Below the pieces are notes generated by a model. That model was not told where the DNA came from and searched no databases. It worked only from the letters and a program-made list of their open reading frames with translations. Shown piece by piece: positions 41,743 to 51,800 of a stretch of 64,000 nucleotides of DNA; position 1 is the first letter of the stretch, and each line of letters opens with the position of its first letter. The stretch is from the NCBI GenBank assembly GCA_024233215.1, contig JACKPW010000003.1, positions 372,001 to 436,000 of the forward strand. Reading direction: 5' to 3'. This stretch comes from Verrucomicrobiales bacterium (GTDB lineage: Bacteria; Verrucomicrobiota; Verrucomicrobiia; Limisphaerales; J093). The position numbers were made by a program, and so were the translations under genes.

Positions 41743-43527
41743 GTGACGCAGACCAGCCAGACTGCCAGGCCGGAGCACGACCGGTTCCCGTCGCAGGCCC
41801 GCTACGTGCTCGGGAACGAGGCCGCGGAGCGGTACAGCTACTACGGGATGAAGGGCATCCTCGCCCTCTACATCACCAACGTGCTGATCATGTCGCAGGA
41901 CCAGGCGACGCAGATCATTCACCTCTTCAGCTTTGTCAACTACTTCATGCCCATCCTGGGGGGCTGGGTGTCCGAGCGGTTTTGGGGCCGCTACAAGACG
42001 ATCCTCTGGATCTCACTTTCCTATTGTGCCGGCCACGGCGTGCTGGCGTTGAGCGACGCCTTCGTCACGGTGGACGCGAAGACGATCTGTCTCTACGTGG
42101 GGCTGGGGCTGATTGCGTTCGGATCGGGGGGCATCAAGCCGTGTGTGTCGGCCTTCATGGGGGACCAGTTCGGTCCCGAACGCCGTCACCTGCTGCCGAA
42201 GGCGTATGCGGCGTTCTACTGGTCGATCAACCTCGGTTCCACGGCGGCGTTTCTGACCATCCCCTACATCCGGAAGGAATGGGGTTACAGTTGGGCGTTC
42301 GGCGTGCCGGGCATTGCGATGGCGGTGGCGACGTTCGTTTTCTGGCTGGGGACGAGCAAGTACGTGATGGTGCCGCCCACCTCGAAGACGAAATCGGCGG
42401 GTTTCTTCCGGGTCTTTCTCTTTGCGCTGTCCAACCGTCGCAACCGGCAGGCGGGACAGAAGTTCTGGGACCCGGCGCGGGCACGCTTCAAGGATTCCGA
42501 AGTGGATGCCGCGGCCTCATTGGGTCCGATCCTGATGGTGTTCGCCCTGGCGCCGGTGTTCTGGGCGCTTTTCGATCAGACCTTTTCGACCTGGGTGCTG
42601 CAGGGGGAGATGATGCGTCCGGCGTATCTGCGTGCGGCCGATTTCAAGCCCTCGGACGTGGGCGACCCCGGGCTGTTTCTGGCTCAGGCCCGCAGTGGGA
42701 CGAACGCCGTGATGGCGTCGATCTGGGAGGCGGTGCCGGAACCGGAGAAAAGCAGGATGGCGGAGGCGGGGGCCGCAGTGCCGGACCTGCAGGCGGCGGT
42801 GGCCGAAGGATTGAACCGGTTGCTTGCGGGGGCGTCGTTGTTCCGCGCGGATGTCTTCGACACCAACGCGCTTGGCCCGGAGACCTTGTTGACCCTGCGG
42901 GCACCGCCGGATCCGGAGGTGACGGCGCGGGTGAACCGCCTCCTGATTGAGGACACCTTTCCCGACAGCATCGTCCGCTCCTACCGCATCGGTCCCGAGG
43001 AGATGCTCGCGGCGAACCCAATCTTCGTGATGATCTTCGTGCCGATCATGAGCATCCTGGTGTATCCCCTGCTCGGGCGGTTCGCGACGCCGTTGAAGCG
43101 CATGTCGGCGGGCATGTTCCTGGCCGCCGGGTCGTTTGTGATCGTGGCGTGGATGCAGGTTCGGATCGACGGCGGGGCCCAGTTGAGCATTCTCTGGCAG
43201 ACCCTGCCCTACGTGGTGCTGACCATCGCCGAGGTGCTGTTCTCCACCACCGGCCTGGAGTTTGCGTTCCGCGAGGCGGCTCCCTCCATGAAGAGCATCA
43301 TCACCGGGTTCTGGAACCTCACAGTGGCTTTCGGCAACCTGTTGGTGACCGTGGTGACCGGGATTGCCGACCACGTTCTGGGCGACGGGACGGGCGGGCA
43401 TGATGTCGCGGTGTCGCCCCAGATGTTCCTGTTCTATGCCGGCCTGACCTTCGTGGTGGCGATTGCGTTCAGTGTGATTGCCTCATTCTACCGCTACCGC
43501 GACAGCGAAGCGGCCCGGGGGCATTGA
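41743..43527 (+). CDS. POT/PTR family proton-coupled oligopeptide transporter
   Basis: 594 aa with a GTG start. NEAAERYSYYGMKGILALYI is the ExxERFxYYG motif of helix 1, and FSFVNYFMPILGGWVSERFW and LGSTAAFLTIPYIRKEWGYS match the family. About 12 membrane helices are predicted. An insertion of about 130 residues (around 285-415, no hydrophobic helices, VPEPEKSRMAEAGAAVPDLQ) makes it longer than the usual 450-500 aa; this is seen in some Verrucomicrobiota and Planctomycetota members. It imports di- and tripeptides with protons across the inner membrane. Confidence 0.95.
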   Translation: MTQTSQTARPEHDRFPSQARYVLGNEAAERYSYYGMKGILALYITNVLIMSQDQATQIIHLFSFVNYFMPILGGWVSERFWGRYKTILWISLSYCAGHGVLALSDAFVTVDAKTICLYVGLGLIAFGSGGIKPCVSAFMGDQFGPERRHLLPKAYAAFYWSINLGSTAAFLTIPYIRKEWGYSWAFGVPGIAMAVATFVFWLGTSKYVMVPPTSKTKSAGFFRVFLFALSNRRNRQAGQKFWDPARARFKDSEVDAAASLGPILMVFALAPVFWALFDQTFSTWVLQGEMMRPAYLRAADFKPSDVGDPGLFLAQARSGTNAVMASIWEAVPEPEKSRMAEAGAAVPDLQAAVAEGLNRLLAGASLFRADVFDTNALGPETLLTLRAPPDPEVTARVNRLLIEDTFPDSIVRSYRIGPEEMLAANPIFVMIFVPIMSILVYPLLGRFATPLKRMSAGMFLAAGSFVIVAWMQVRIDGGAQLSILWQTLPYVVLTIAEVLFSTTGLEFAFREAAPSMKSIITGFWNLTVAFGNLLVTVVTGIADHVLGDGTGGHDVAVSPQMFLFYAGLTFVVAIAFSVIASFYRYRDSEAARGH

Positions 43528-43703
43528 AGGGGGGCGGGAATGGGAGATGGGAGTTGGGGAATCGGAGATAGGAAATGGGGCATGGGGGAGCGAGGATGGA
43601 AGATCGAGGATCGAGGATGGATGCCATCTTCCTGCCTCCATGTTCCATCCTCGCTCTTTGCTCTTCATGCCGAGGTGGCTGATTTGGATCCGGATTTCCA
43701 GCG
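43528..43703. repeat. Purine-rich short repeats between the POT and DUF6498 genes
   Basis: GGGAGATGGGAGTTGGGGAATC-type words and three close copies of GAGGATGGAAGATCGAGGAT-like sequence fill the gap. CGAGGATGGA (near 43613) pairs with TCCATCCTCG (near 43646), a possible hairpin terminator. Low-complexity, likely slippage-prone. Confidence 0.6.
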
Positions 43704-44381
43704 ATGACTGACGTCCGGTCAGAGACGAAGAAACCCAGTTGGCTGACGCCGAGTGCCGGGGCCTTGATTCTGGCGAACCTGGTGCCGCTCGGCGGGGTGC
43801 TGTTTTTTGGCTGGAAGGTCTTTCCGTTGATGCTGATCTTCTGGATCGAGAACCTGATCGTGGGGTTCTTCAACGCGTTGAAGATGCTGACGGCCATGCC
43901 GCAGGAAGCGGCGGCCTGGAAGGCCAAGCTCTTCCTGGTGCCGTTCTTCTGCGCGCACTACGGGATCTTCTGCCTGGTCCATGGCATGTTTGTGATCGCG
44001 TTGTTTGGCGGGCCTTTGCAGGGGGGCGGTTTTCCCTCGGCGGGCACGGTGATCGACCGGATGCGGGAGGAGGGATTGTTCTGGGCGGTGGCGGCGCTCG
44101 TGGTGAGCCATGGGTTTTCGTTTGTGACGAACTATCTCGGGAAGGGGGAGTATCGCCGGCCCGGGCTGGACACCCTCATGGTGGGGCCGTACGGGCGGAT
44201 CGTGGTGTTGCATGTGGCCCTTCTGCTGGGCGGCGGGGTCATGATGCTCCTGAACTCGCCGGCCCTGGGTCTGGCGTTGCTCGTTGCCGGGAAGGTGGTG
44301 CTCGACCTGAAGGCCCATCTTTGGGAGCGACGCAAGCTCGCCGCACAACCTGCCGTCGATGCAGTGGCCGACCCGTCGTGA
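43704..44381 (+). CDS. DUF6498 membrane protein
   Basis: 225 aa with about six predicted membrane segments. WKVFPLMLIFWIENLIVGFF and FLVPFFCAHYGIFCLVHGMF are family-typical, with conserved WxENxxxG and HYG motifs. HGFSFVTNYLGKGEYRR follows. Function unknown. It lies 13 bp before the MFS gene in the same direction, so they may be co-transcribed. Confidence 0.85.
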   Translation: MTDVRSETKKPSWLTPSAGALILANLVPLGGVLFFGWKVFPLMLIFWIENLIVGFFNALKMLTAMPQEAAAWKAKLFLVPFFCAHYGIFCLVHGMFVIALFGGPLQGGGFPSAGTVIDRMREEGLFWAVAALVVSHGFSFVTNYLGKGEYRRPGLDTLMVGPYGRIVVLHVALLLGGGVMMLLNSPALGLALLVAGKVVLDLKAHLWERRKLAAQPAVDAVADPS

Positions 44382-44394
44382 CCCCCGGCGTGTA

Positions 44395-45747
44395 ATGACG
44401 AATCCCTCCCCCCAGCGCCCGCCTGATCTACCCGGACTCCGACACGCCTTTGGGTTCGCGGTCTTCAATGCGTTGTCCTACCAGATCGTGCTGGGCAGCC
44501 CGATGATTCTCTATGCGAAGAGCCTCGGGGCGGGGGCGACGGTGCTGGGGGTCGTGGCGGGGATGATGCCGTTGCTGGTGATCTTCCAGATTCCGGCGGC
44601 GAGCCATGTGCCGCGGCTGGGTTACCGGCGGTTCATGGTGTCGGGGTGGAGCCTCCGGGTGATGTTCATCTTCCTGATGGCGATGGTGCCGCTGACGTCG
44701 GGATTTCTGCGGGAGATGGGCCGGTTGTCGCTCCTGCTCCTGCTGCTCTTTGGATTCAACCTGTCCCGCGGCATTTCCAGCGCCGCCTGGCTGCCCTGGA
44801 TCACGAATCTGGTGCCCGGGGAATCGCGGGGCTGGTATCTCGCGCGGGAATCCGCCTGCGCCAACCTGGCCAGCGCGGTGACGTTGTTGCTGGCGGCGGC
44901 CACGCTGGGGGAACAACCGGCCGCCTGGCAGTATGCCGCGACCTTCCTGTTCAGCGCCTCGATGGGGGCGCTGAGCCTCTGGTTCCTGCGGCGCATTCCG
45001 GACACACCGTGTGTCGAGACCGAAAGCCGCAGTCGCGAACCCGTTCCTTGGCGGGCCATCGCGGCGCATCCACCGTTTCGGAAGCTGCTTCGCCTGAATG
45101 TGGCGTGGTCGGTGGCGTATGGGGGCATGACCGCGTTCACCGTGGCGTACCTGAAGGTGTTCGCGGGCATGTCCTCGGGCTGGATTCTGGCGGCCACCGC
45201 GATTTCCTCCCTGGGGGGACTCGGTGGCCTCGTGCTGTTTGGGTCGCGCCTGGACCGGCACGGCAGCCGACCGGTCTTGCTGCTGTGCGTGATCGGGTGG
45301 ATGGCGGTGGCCGGACTTTGGGCGATGATCGCCGGTGGCTGGATGCGTCCGGGCCTGGGGGTGGTGATTGCCCTGCAGGTGGCGATGGGGCTTGGGTATG
45401 CCGTTTTCTCGATGGCGAACACGCGACTGGCGATGGCGGTGGCGCCGGCGATGGGACGCAGCCATTTCTTTGCGCTGTTCTCGGTGGTCAGCAACCTGAC
45501 GCTCGGCATCTCGCCGGTGTTGTGGGGCCTGTTGATCGATGGTTGGGCCGATCGGACGCTTGGCGTGGGGGGATTTGAGGTGAACCGCTACAGCCTGTTT
45601 TACCTGCTGGCGACGGTTGCCTTCGGGGTGACGCTGGGATTGAGCCGCCGGTTGGACGAACCGACGGCCGGGCGTTTGCCGCACCTGATCCAGGACCTGC
45701 TGGCGCGGCGTCCCCTCCGGGGCTGGATGCGGCTCTGGCCCCGGTAA
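44395..45747 (+). CDS. Major facilitator superfamily transporter
   Basis: 450 aa from ATG 44395 with 12 predicted helices. It has the N-terminal SYQIVLGSPMILYAKSLGAG and the loop-2/3 region FQIPAASHVPRLGYRRFMVS (motif A-like), plus SRLDRHGSRPVLLLCVIGWM as the second-half equivalent. The substrate cannot be read from sequence. No substrate-specific gene is next to it; the DUF6498 gene is upstream. Confidence 0.85.
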   Translation: MTNPSPQRPPDLPGLRHAFGFAVFNALSYQIVLGSPMILYAKSLGAGATVLGVVAGMMPLLVIFQIPAASHVPRLGYRRFMVSGWSLRVMFIFLMAMVPLTSGFLREMGRLSLLLLLLFGFNLSRGISSAAWLPWITNLVPGESRGWYLARESACANLASAVTLLLAAATLGEQPAAWQYAATFLFSASMGALSLWFLRRIPDTPCVETESRSREPVPWRAIAAHPPFRKLLRLNVAWSVAYGGMTAFTVAYLKVFAGMSSGWILAATAISSLGGLGGLVLFGSRLDRHGSRPVLLLCVIGWMAVAGLWAMIAGGWMRPGLGVVIALQVAMGLGYAVFSMANTRLAMAVAPAMGRSHFFALFSVVSNLTLGISPVLWGLLIDGWADRTLGVGGFEVNRYSLFYLLATVAFGVTLGLSRRLDEPTAGRLPHLIQDLLARRPLRGWMRLWPR

Positions 45748-45875
45748 CCCGGGGTGCGGTCCGGGTCGCTATCAGTGTGACTAAGCCGCACTATTACCAT
45801 TCAAATTCTTCCCGTTGCAGTGTTGGCGAAGCCGGATTACTTTTGCGCCTGCTACGCGACAACCGGACCTGTCAC

Positions 45876-48800
45876 ATGCGAAGAACTCTCCGCCTCCTCC
45901 TCGGTATCTTTCTGACCGCAGTCCAACTCGGCGCCGCCACCGTCACGTGGGATGGCGGCGGGGATGGAACCTCCTGGAATGACCCGGCCAACTGGAGCAC
46001 CGATCTTCTCCCGGAAATCGGCGACGAGGTGATCATCGGGAATCTGGGGGGCGATCTGGCGGTGACCAACCGCTCGGGCAACATCACCATTCGTAACCTT
46101 CAGTCGGATGCGCCGGTGGTGGTCGAGGCCGGCAACCTCACGGTGACCGAAGGCGCCTCCGAGGTTCGCGGCGCCTTCGTGCTGGGAGCCGCGCGCACCC
46201 TGACGGCCACCGGTACGGGCACCACCTTCAACACCGCCGGGTCCATCGTGATCAACAGCGGGCATCTGGTGGCCCAGGACGGGGCGACGATCACGCTGCC
46301 GGGAATCACCACGGTGGCCGACGACGCGGGTTGTTGCGGGGCGGTCTGGAAGGCGGAGGGTGCGGGGAGTGTGGTGTCGCTGCCGGATTTGACAGAGTTA
46401 AACGGGAACCCCACCCGTGGATGGCGCATGCGCCTGCAGGCGCTGGACGGGGGCGAGGTGCGGCTGCCGCAACTGGCGGCGGTGGCGTCGGGCTACCTGC
46501 GGGTGGAGATCAGCGGTCCGGACAGCGATCTCGATTTGGGGAGTGTCAGCGAACTGCCGATCACGGTTTTCGTGATCTCGGAGGGAGCCACGGTGAGTCT
46601 GGCCAACTTGACCAACGTGGACGGATGCGACTTCACGGCGAGCGGTGGCGCCACCCTGGAACTGCCGGGAGTGACGACCAGCACGGACACCGCCGGATGT
46701 TGTGGGGCGTTGTGGAAGGCGCAGGACGCCGGCTCGCGGATCAGTCTGCCGAACCTGGTCGAACTCACCGGCAATCCGACCTGGGCGATGAACATCCAGG
46801 CGATTGCGGGAGGCGAGGTGCGTTTGCCCGTGCTGGCCTCGGTGCCGGACAGTCACCTTCGGTGTTACGCAACGGGCGCGGACAGCCTGGTGGACCTGCC
46901 GGCGTTGTCCGAAACCGGGGAGTCGCGGGGGGACTGGCTCACGCTGGATGCCCGGGACGCGGGGCAGGTGAAGACTCCGTTGCTGACCAACGGACGGCGG
47001 GTGTCGATTGTGCTGCGCACCGGGGGGCAGGTTTCGCTGGATCAGTTTGAGAATCTCGACCGGGGGGCGTTGGATGTCGGGGCGGGATACACTCTGAGCC
47101 TGCCCGGCATTCTGGCAATGGATGGCGCGGATATCGAGGTGTCCGGAGGCTCGACCCTGGAGCTGTCGGGGGTCACGACCTTCACGGACACGGACGGCTG
47201 CTGCGGTGCGTTGTGGAAGGCGGAGGGCGCGGGGAGTTTGCTGGCGTTGCCGGGGTTGACGGACCTGACCGGGAATCCGACGTGGGCGATGAACATCCAG
47301 GCGTTGGACGGCGGCGAGGTGAGGATTCCGAACCTGACCCAGATCGCCAACAGCCAGCTTCGTTGCTACGCCAATGGGGCGGATAGCCTGGTGGATCTGC
47401 CGGCGTTGCTGCAATTCGACAGTGCGGGGGGGCGTTGGCTCACTCTGGATGCACGCGCCGGCGGCACGGTGAATGCGCCCGGGTTGACGGATGGCGAGCG
47501 CACCTCGATCTACTTGCGCACGGCCGGCGCGATTCACCTGGACCAACTGGTCAATCTGACCGGGGGCGAGTTGGACCTCGGGGAGGGATATGACCTCAGC
47601 CTTCCCGGGATCACCACCCTGGACGGGGCGGACTTGATGGTGAGCGCCGGGGCCAGGCTGACGTTGTCGGGCGTGACGCGCTATGCCGACACCGACGGTT
47701 GTTGCGGGGCATTGTGGCAGGCCGAGGGGGCCGGGAGTGTGCTCTCGCTGCCGAACCTGACGGAGTTGACGGGCAATCCCACGTGGGCGATGCAGATCCG
47801 GGCCCGCGAAGGGGGCGAGGTGCGGCTTCCCAGCCTGGCCACGGTTTTCAACAGCCAGCTCGCGATTCAGGCCCGCGGGGTTGACAGTCTGGTGGACCTT
47901 GCCCTGCTGGCCCACTTTGACGATTCCGGCAGCGACCGACTGACCCTTACGGCGGAGGACCAGGGAGTCATCAACCTGCCCCTCCTCACCGACGCTTCCC
48001 GGGTCTCGGTGGTCCTGCGCACCGGCGGCTCGGTTCCGGTGGCGCAATTCGGGCAGTTGACCCGCGGGGCGCTGGACATCGGCGCGGGCTATGCGCTGGT
48101 GCTTCCGAACCTCACCATGATCGACGGCGCCGACCTGGTGGTGGCCGGGGGAGCGACTCTGGAGTTGCCGGGGGTCACGGGTTACGTCGACACCGACGGT
48201 TGCTGTGGGGCCTTGTGGCGGTGCGACGACGCGGGCAGCCGGCTCGCGCTGCCGAACCTGGCGGGGCTGACGGGGAATCCCACCTGGGCGATGAACATCC
48301 AGGCGCGGAACGGGGGTGAAGTGCAACTGCCGGCCCTGGGGACCATTCAGGAAAACCACCTGCGCTTCCTGGCGAGCGGACCGGAAAGTCACATTGATTT
48401 GAGCGCGCTGGCGGAGTTCGCGGCGGTGGGACACACCCTGACCCTCGAGGCGGACACCGGCGGTGCCCTCACGTTGAACCCCTTGTTCACGGCACTGCCG
48501 CGGACCCGGCTGTTGCTGGACCGGGAGTCGTGGGTGGAGGGGGGCATTCTGGAACTCGGGCCGGGCTCCGATTCCACCGCGGCGGGCGAAATCCGTGCCA
48601 GCCTGATCAACCACGGCATCCTGCGCCCCGGCACCTCGCCAGGGCGGTTGACGATCACCGGTGATTTCACCCAGACCTCGGAAGGGAAGCTGGTCTTCGA
48701 GGTGGCGGGAGACGAACCCGGAGTCGGTTTTGACCGGCTGGTGGTCCTGGGCACGGCCGTGCTGGATGGCACGCTCGAAGCCACGGTGGTGGACGATTTC

Positions 48801-51800
48801 GAGGCTCCGCTGGATGCGGTGTTCACGATTCTGGCGGCCGCCGAAGTCCAGGGGCAATTTGGCTCCCTGGCGGACCTGTTTGCCGGACCGAGCCTCGAGT
48901 TCAATCCGGTGTACCAGGCCGACCGGGTGGATCTGGTGGTCGGCTTTTCCAGCGGGCCCCGGGTGGCGGAGGTTGCGCCCGACGGGTCCGCGGAGACCCT
49001 GCTCAAGGAGTTCATCATTCGATTCAGCGAGTTGGTGGATCCCGCCTCGTTCACCGAGGCGGATGTCCAGTTGACGGGCCCGGCCGGCGGCATTGCGGTC
49101 GCGCGTCCCGTGGCGATCGGCCAGGGTCGGTGGCGCATTGCGTTCCCGGAACAAAGGGCCGAGGGCGACTACACCCTGCGCGTGGGACCGGCCGTGACGG
49201 ACTTTGCCGGGAACGCGATGAACCAGGATGCCGACGAAGTGAACGGGGAACCGGAAGACGCCTTTGAAACGACGGTTTTCCTTGATGACAACGAGGGTCC
49301 GCTGGTGGCTGCCTTCACACCCAACGGACCGGTGGCCGCCAACGTGAGCCAACTGAGCCTTACGTTCACCGAACCGGTGGATCCGGCCACGTTCAGCACC
49401 GCCGATCTCTCCCTCATCACGCCGGGTGGGCCGCTGGATCCCGGTTTGTTCACGCTGGCCAGTGGCGACGGCATCACTTACACCGTGACCCTGCCCGTCC
49501 TTTCCATGGAAGGGCTCTACACGGTGCAGGTCGGGCCGGATCTCACGGACCTGGCCGGGACCGCCATGCCGGACGTTTTCACCGCGCAATTCACGATCGA
49601 CAAGACGGCGCCGAGGGTGGTGGCCGTGGCGCCCGCGGGTGAAGTTGCAGAGGCCCTGGCGTTCATCGACGTGAGCTTTGACGAGCCGATGCTCGCGAGC
49701 AGTTTCACGGGAGCGGACGTGACGTTCAGCGGGCCTGACGGAGCCATTCCCATCACCGGCATTGAACTTCGTGCCGGCAACACTCACCGACTTCGCTTTG
49801 CCAGCCAGGGAACCACCGGGGATTACACGCTCATCGTGGGACCGAACATCACCGATCTCGCCGGCAACCGGATGAACCAGGACGGCGACGCCAGCTACGG
49901 TGAGCCCGTGGAGGACCGGTTCGAGACCACCCTCCTGGTGCGCGCGCCGGACCTGGTGGTTCAGAACGTGACGGCACCCGCCTCGGCGTTGCCCGGCGAG
50001 ATCATCCCGGTGTCGTGGACGGTGAAGAACCTCGGCAACGCCGACGTGACGCGCGAATTCACCGAGGTCAGCGGCCTCACCGTCGCAGCGGTGCCGGGTG
50101 GCGAAACTCGCATCGCGACCTTCAGTGTTCCCGCTCCCCTGCCGGCCGGCGGCGAGCGCGCACGGTCGGAGCAGGTGACCATTCCCCTCACGGGTCCGGC
50201 CGGTCCCCTGCACTTCGTGGTGACGGCCGACGCCAATCGCGAAGTGGGTGAGAGCGACGAGACGAACAACGCGGGCATCAGCACGGCGACGATCGACGTG
50301 CCGCAGGCGTTGTCCGTGCAGACCGATGGCGACACGCTGGCGGAGGGGGGCTCCATCCTGGCGAAGGTGCTGCGCAACGGGCCGACTTCCGTCGCGCTGA
50401 CCGTTGCCCTCGAGAGCAGCGACGCCTCGGAGCTGGCGGTCCCGGCGGAGGTCACGATCCCGGCCGGCCAGAGCGAGGTGTCATTCACCCTCAATGCGTT
50501 GACCGATGGCATTGCCGACGGGCCCCGGGTCGCGTCGGTCCAGGCCAGCGCGGCGGGGTTCGTCCCCGGCACCCGGGATCTCACCGTGACGGACATTGAT
50601 GTGCCCCGGTTTGTCCTGGCGGTGGCTGACGCGGTGATCCCGGAAGGGGAAACCACGACCGCCACCTTGACGCGCGAAGGCGGCCCGGATGGTGCATTGA
50701 CGGTGAGCCTGGGCACGTCGAGTCCGGGCCAGATTTCGCTGCCCGGTCAGGTCGCCATCCCGGCGGGCGAGGCCTCAACCACCTTCGAGATCCTGGCCGT
50801 GGATGATCTCTACGTGGAGAACACCCGCGGCTACACCCTCACCGCGGACGCCGCCGGATTCGAGCGCGCCAGTGCCACCGTGTCGGTTCTGGACAACGAC
50901 GCGCCGGGGTTGACCGTCAGTCTCGACCGGTCGCAGGTTTTCGAGGGCGCCGGCCCGAATGCCGCGACACTGGCCGTCCGTCGCAGCGAGGATTCCGTGT
51001 ATCCGGTACGGGTTCAAATCACCGCCTCCCTGCCCGGGCTGTTGACCTTTGCGGACGAAGTGACCTTCAACACCGGTGAGTTCGTCCATTACGTGCCGCT
51101 GACGCCGATTGACGACGATGAGATCGAGGACAACGTGATCGTGACGCTCATCGCCCAGCCGCTCGAGACGCTGGCGCTGAATCCGCTGGGCGGCGGCGCG
51201 GCGGCGGAGTTGACCCTCCTGGATGACGACGGTCCCGGGCTGCGCCTGTCCTTCTCCCGGGACTGGGTTTGCGGCCTCGATGCCGAGCGGGCCGAACTGG
51301 CCTTTGCCACCGCCACGTTGACGCGCACCGGCGAAACGCAATCAGCGGCCACCGTCGTGCTCGCAGCCGATCTGCCCGGATTGCTCGAGTTCCCGGACAC
51401 GCTGAGCTTCGAGGCGGATCAGGCGGAACTCACGTTTGAGGTGACCGCCTCCCTGCTTGAGCCGGCCGCGCCCGGGGAAACGGTGACCTTCACGGCGACC
51501 GCGACAGGCTATCACGATGCGGTGGCGACGCTCGAACGGGCCTCTGAATGCGGTCCCGACCTGCGCATCATCAACCTCGTCGTGCCGGCCGCCGGTCTCA
51601 CGGACGAGTATTTCCCTGTCAGCTTCCGCGAGATCAACGTCGGGGCGGATTTCGATGTCACGGATGATCCGAACGGCATCACGAATGTTGCGCAGCGCGT
51701 CCTGCTCTCGACCGATCCGGCCGTCGGCGACGACGAGTTGCTGGGGGCCACGTTGTTCGACGGAGTGGCCAGGCCCTACGTCTTCCTCGACCGGAGTGCC

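Noticed and set aside
44428..45684. 418-aa His/Arg/Gln-rich minus-strand frame
   Set aside because: Antisense to the MFS transporter, which has 12 clear membrane helices.
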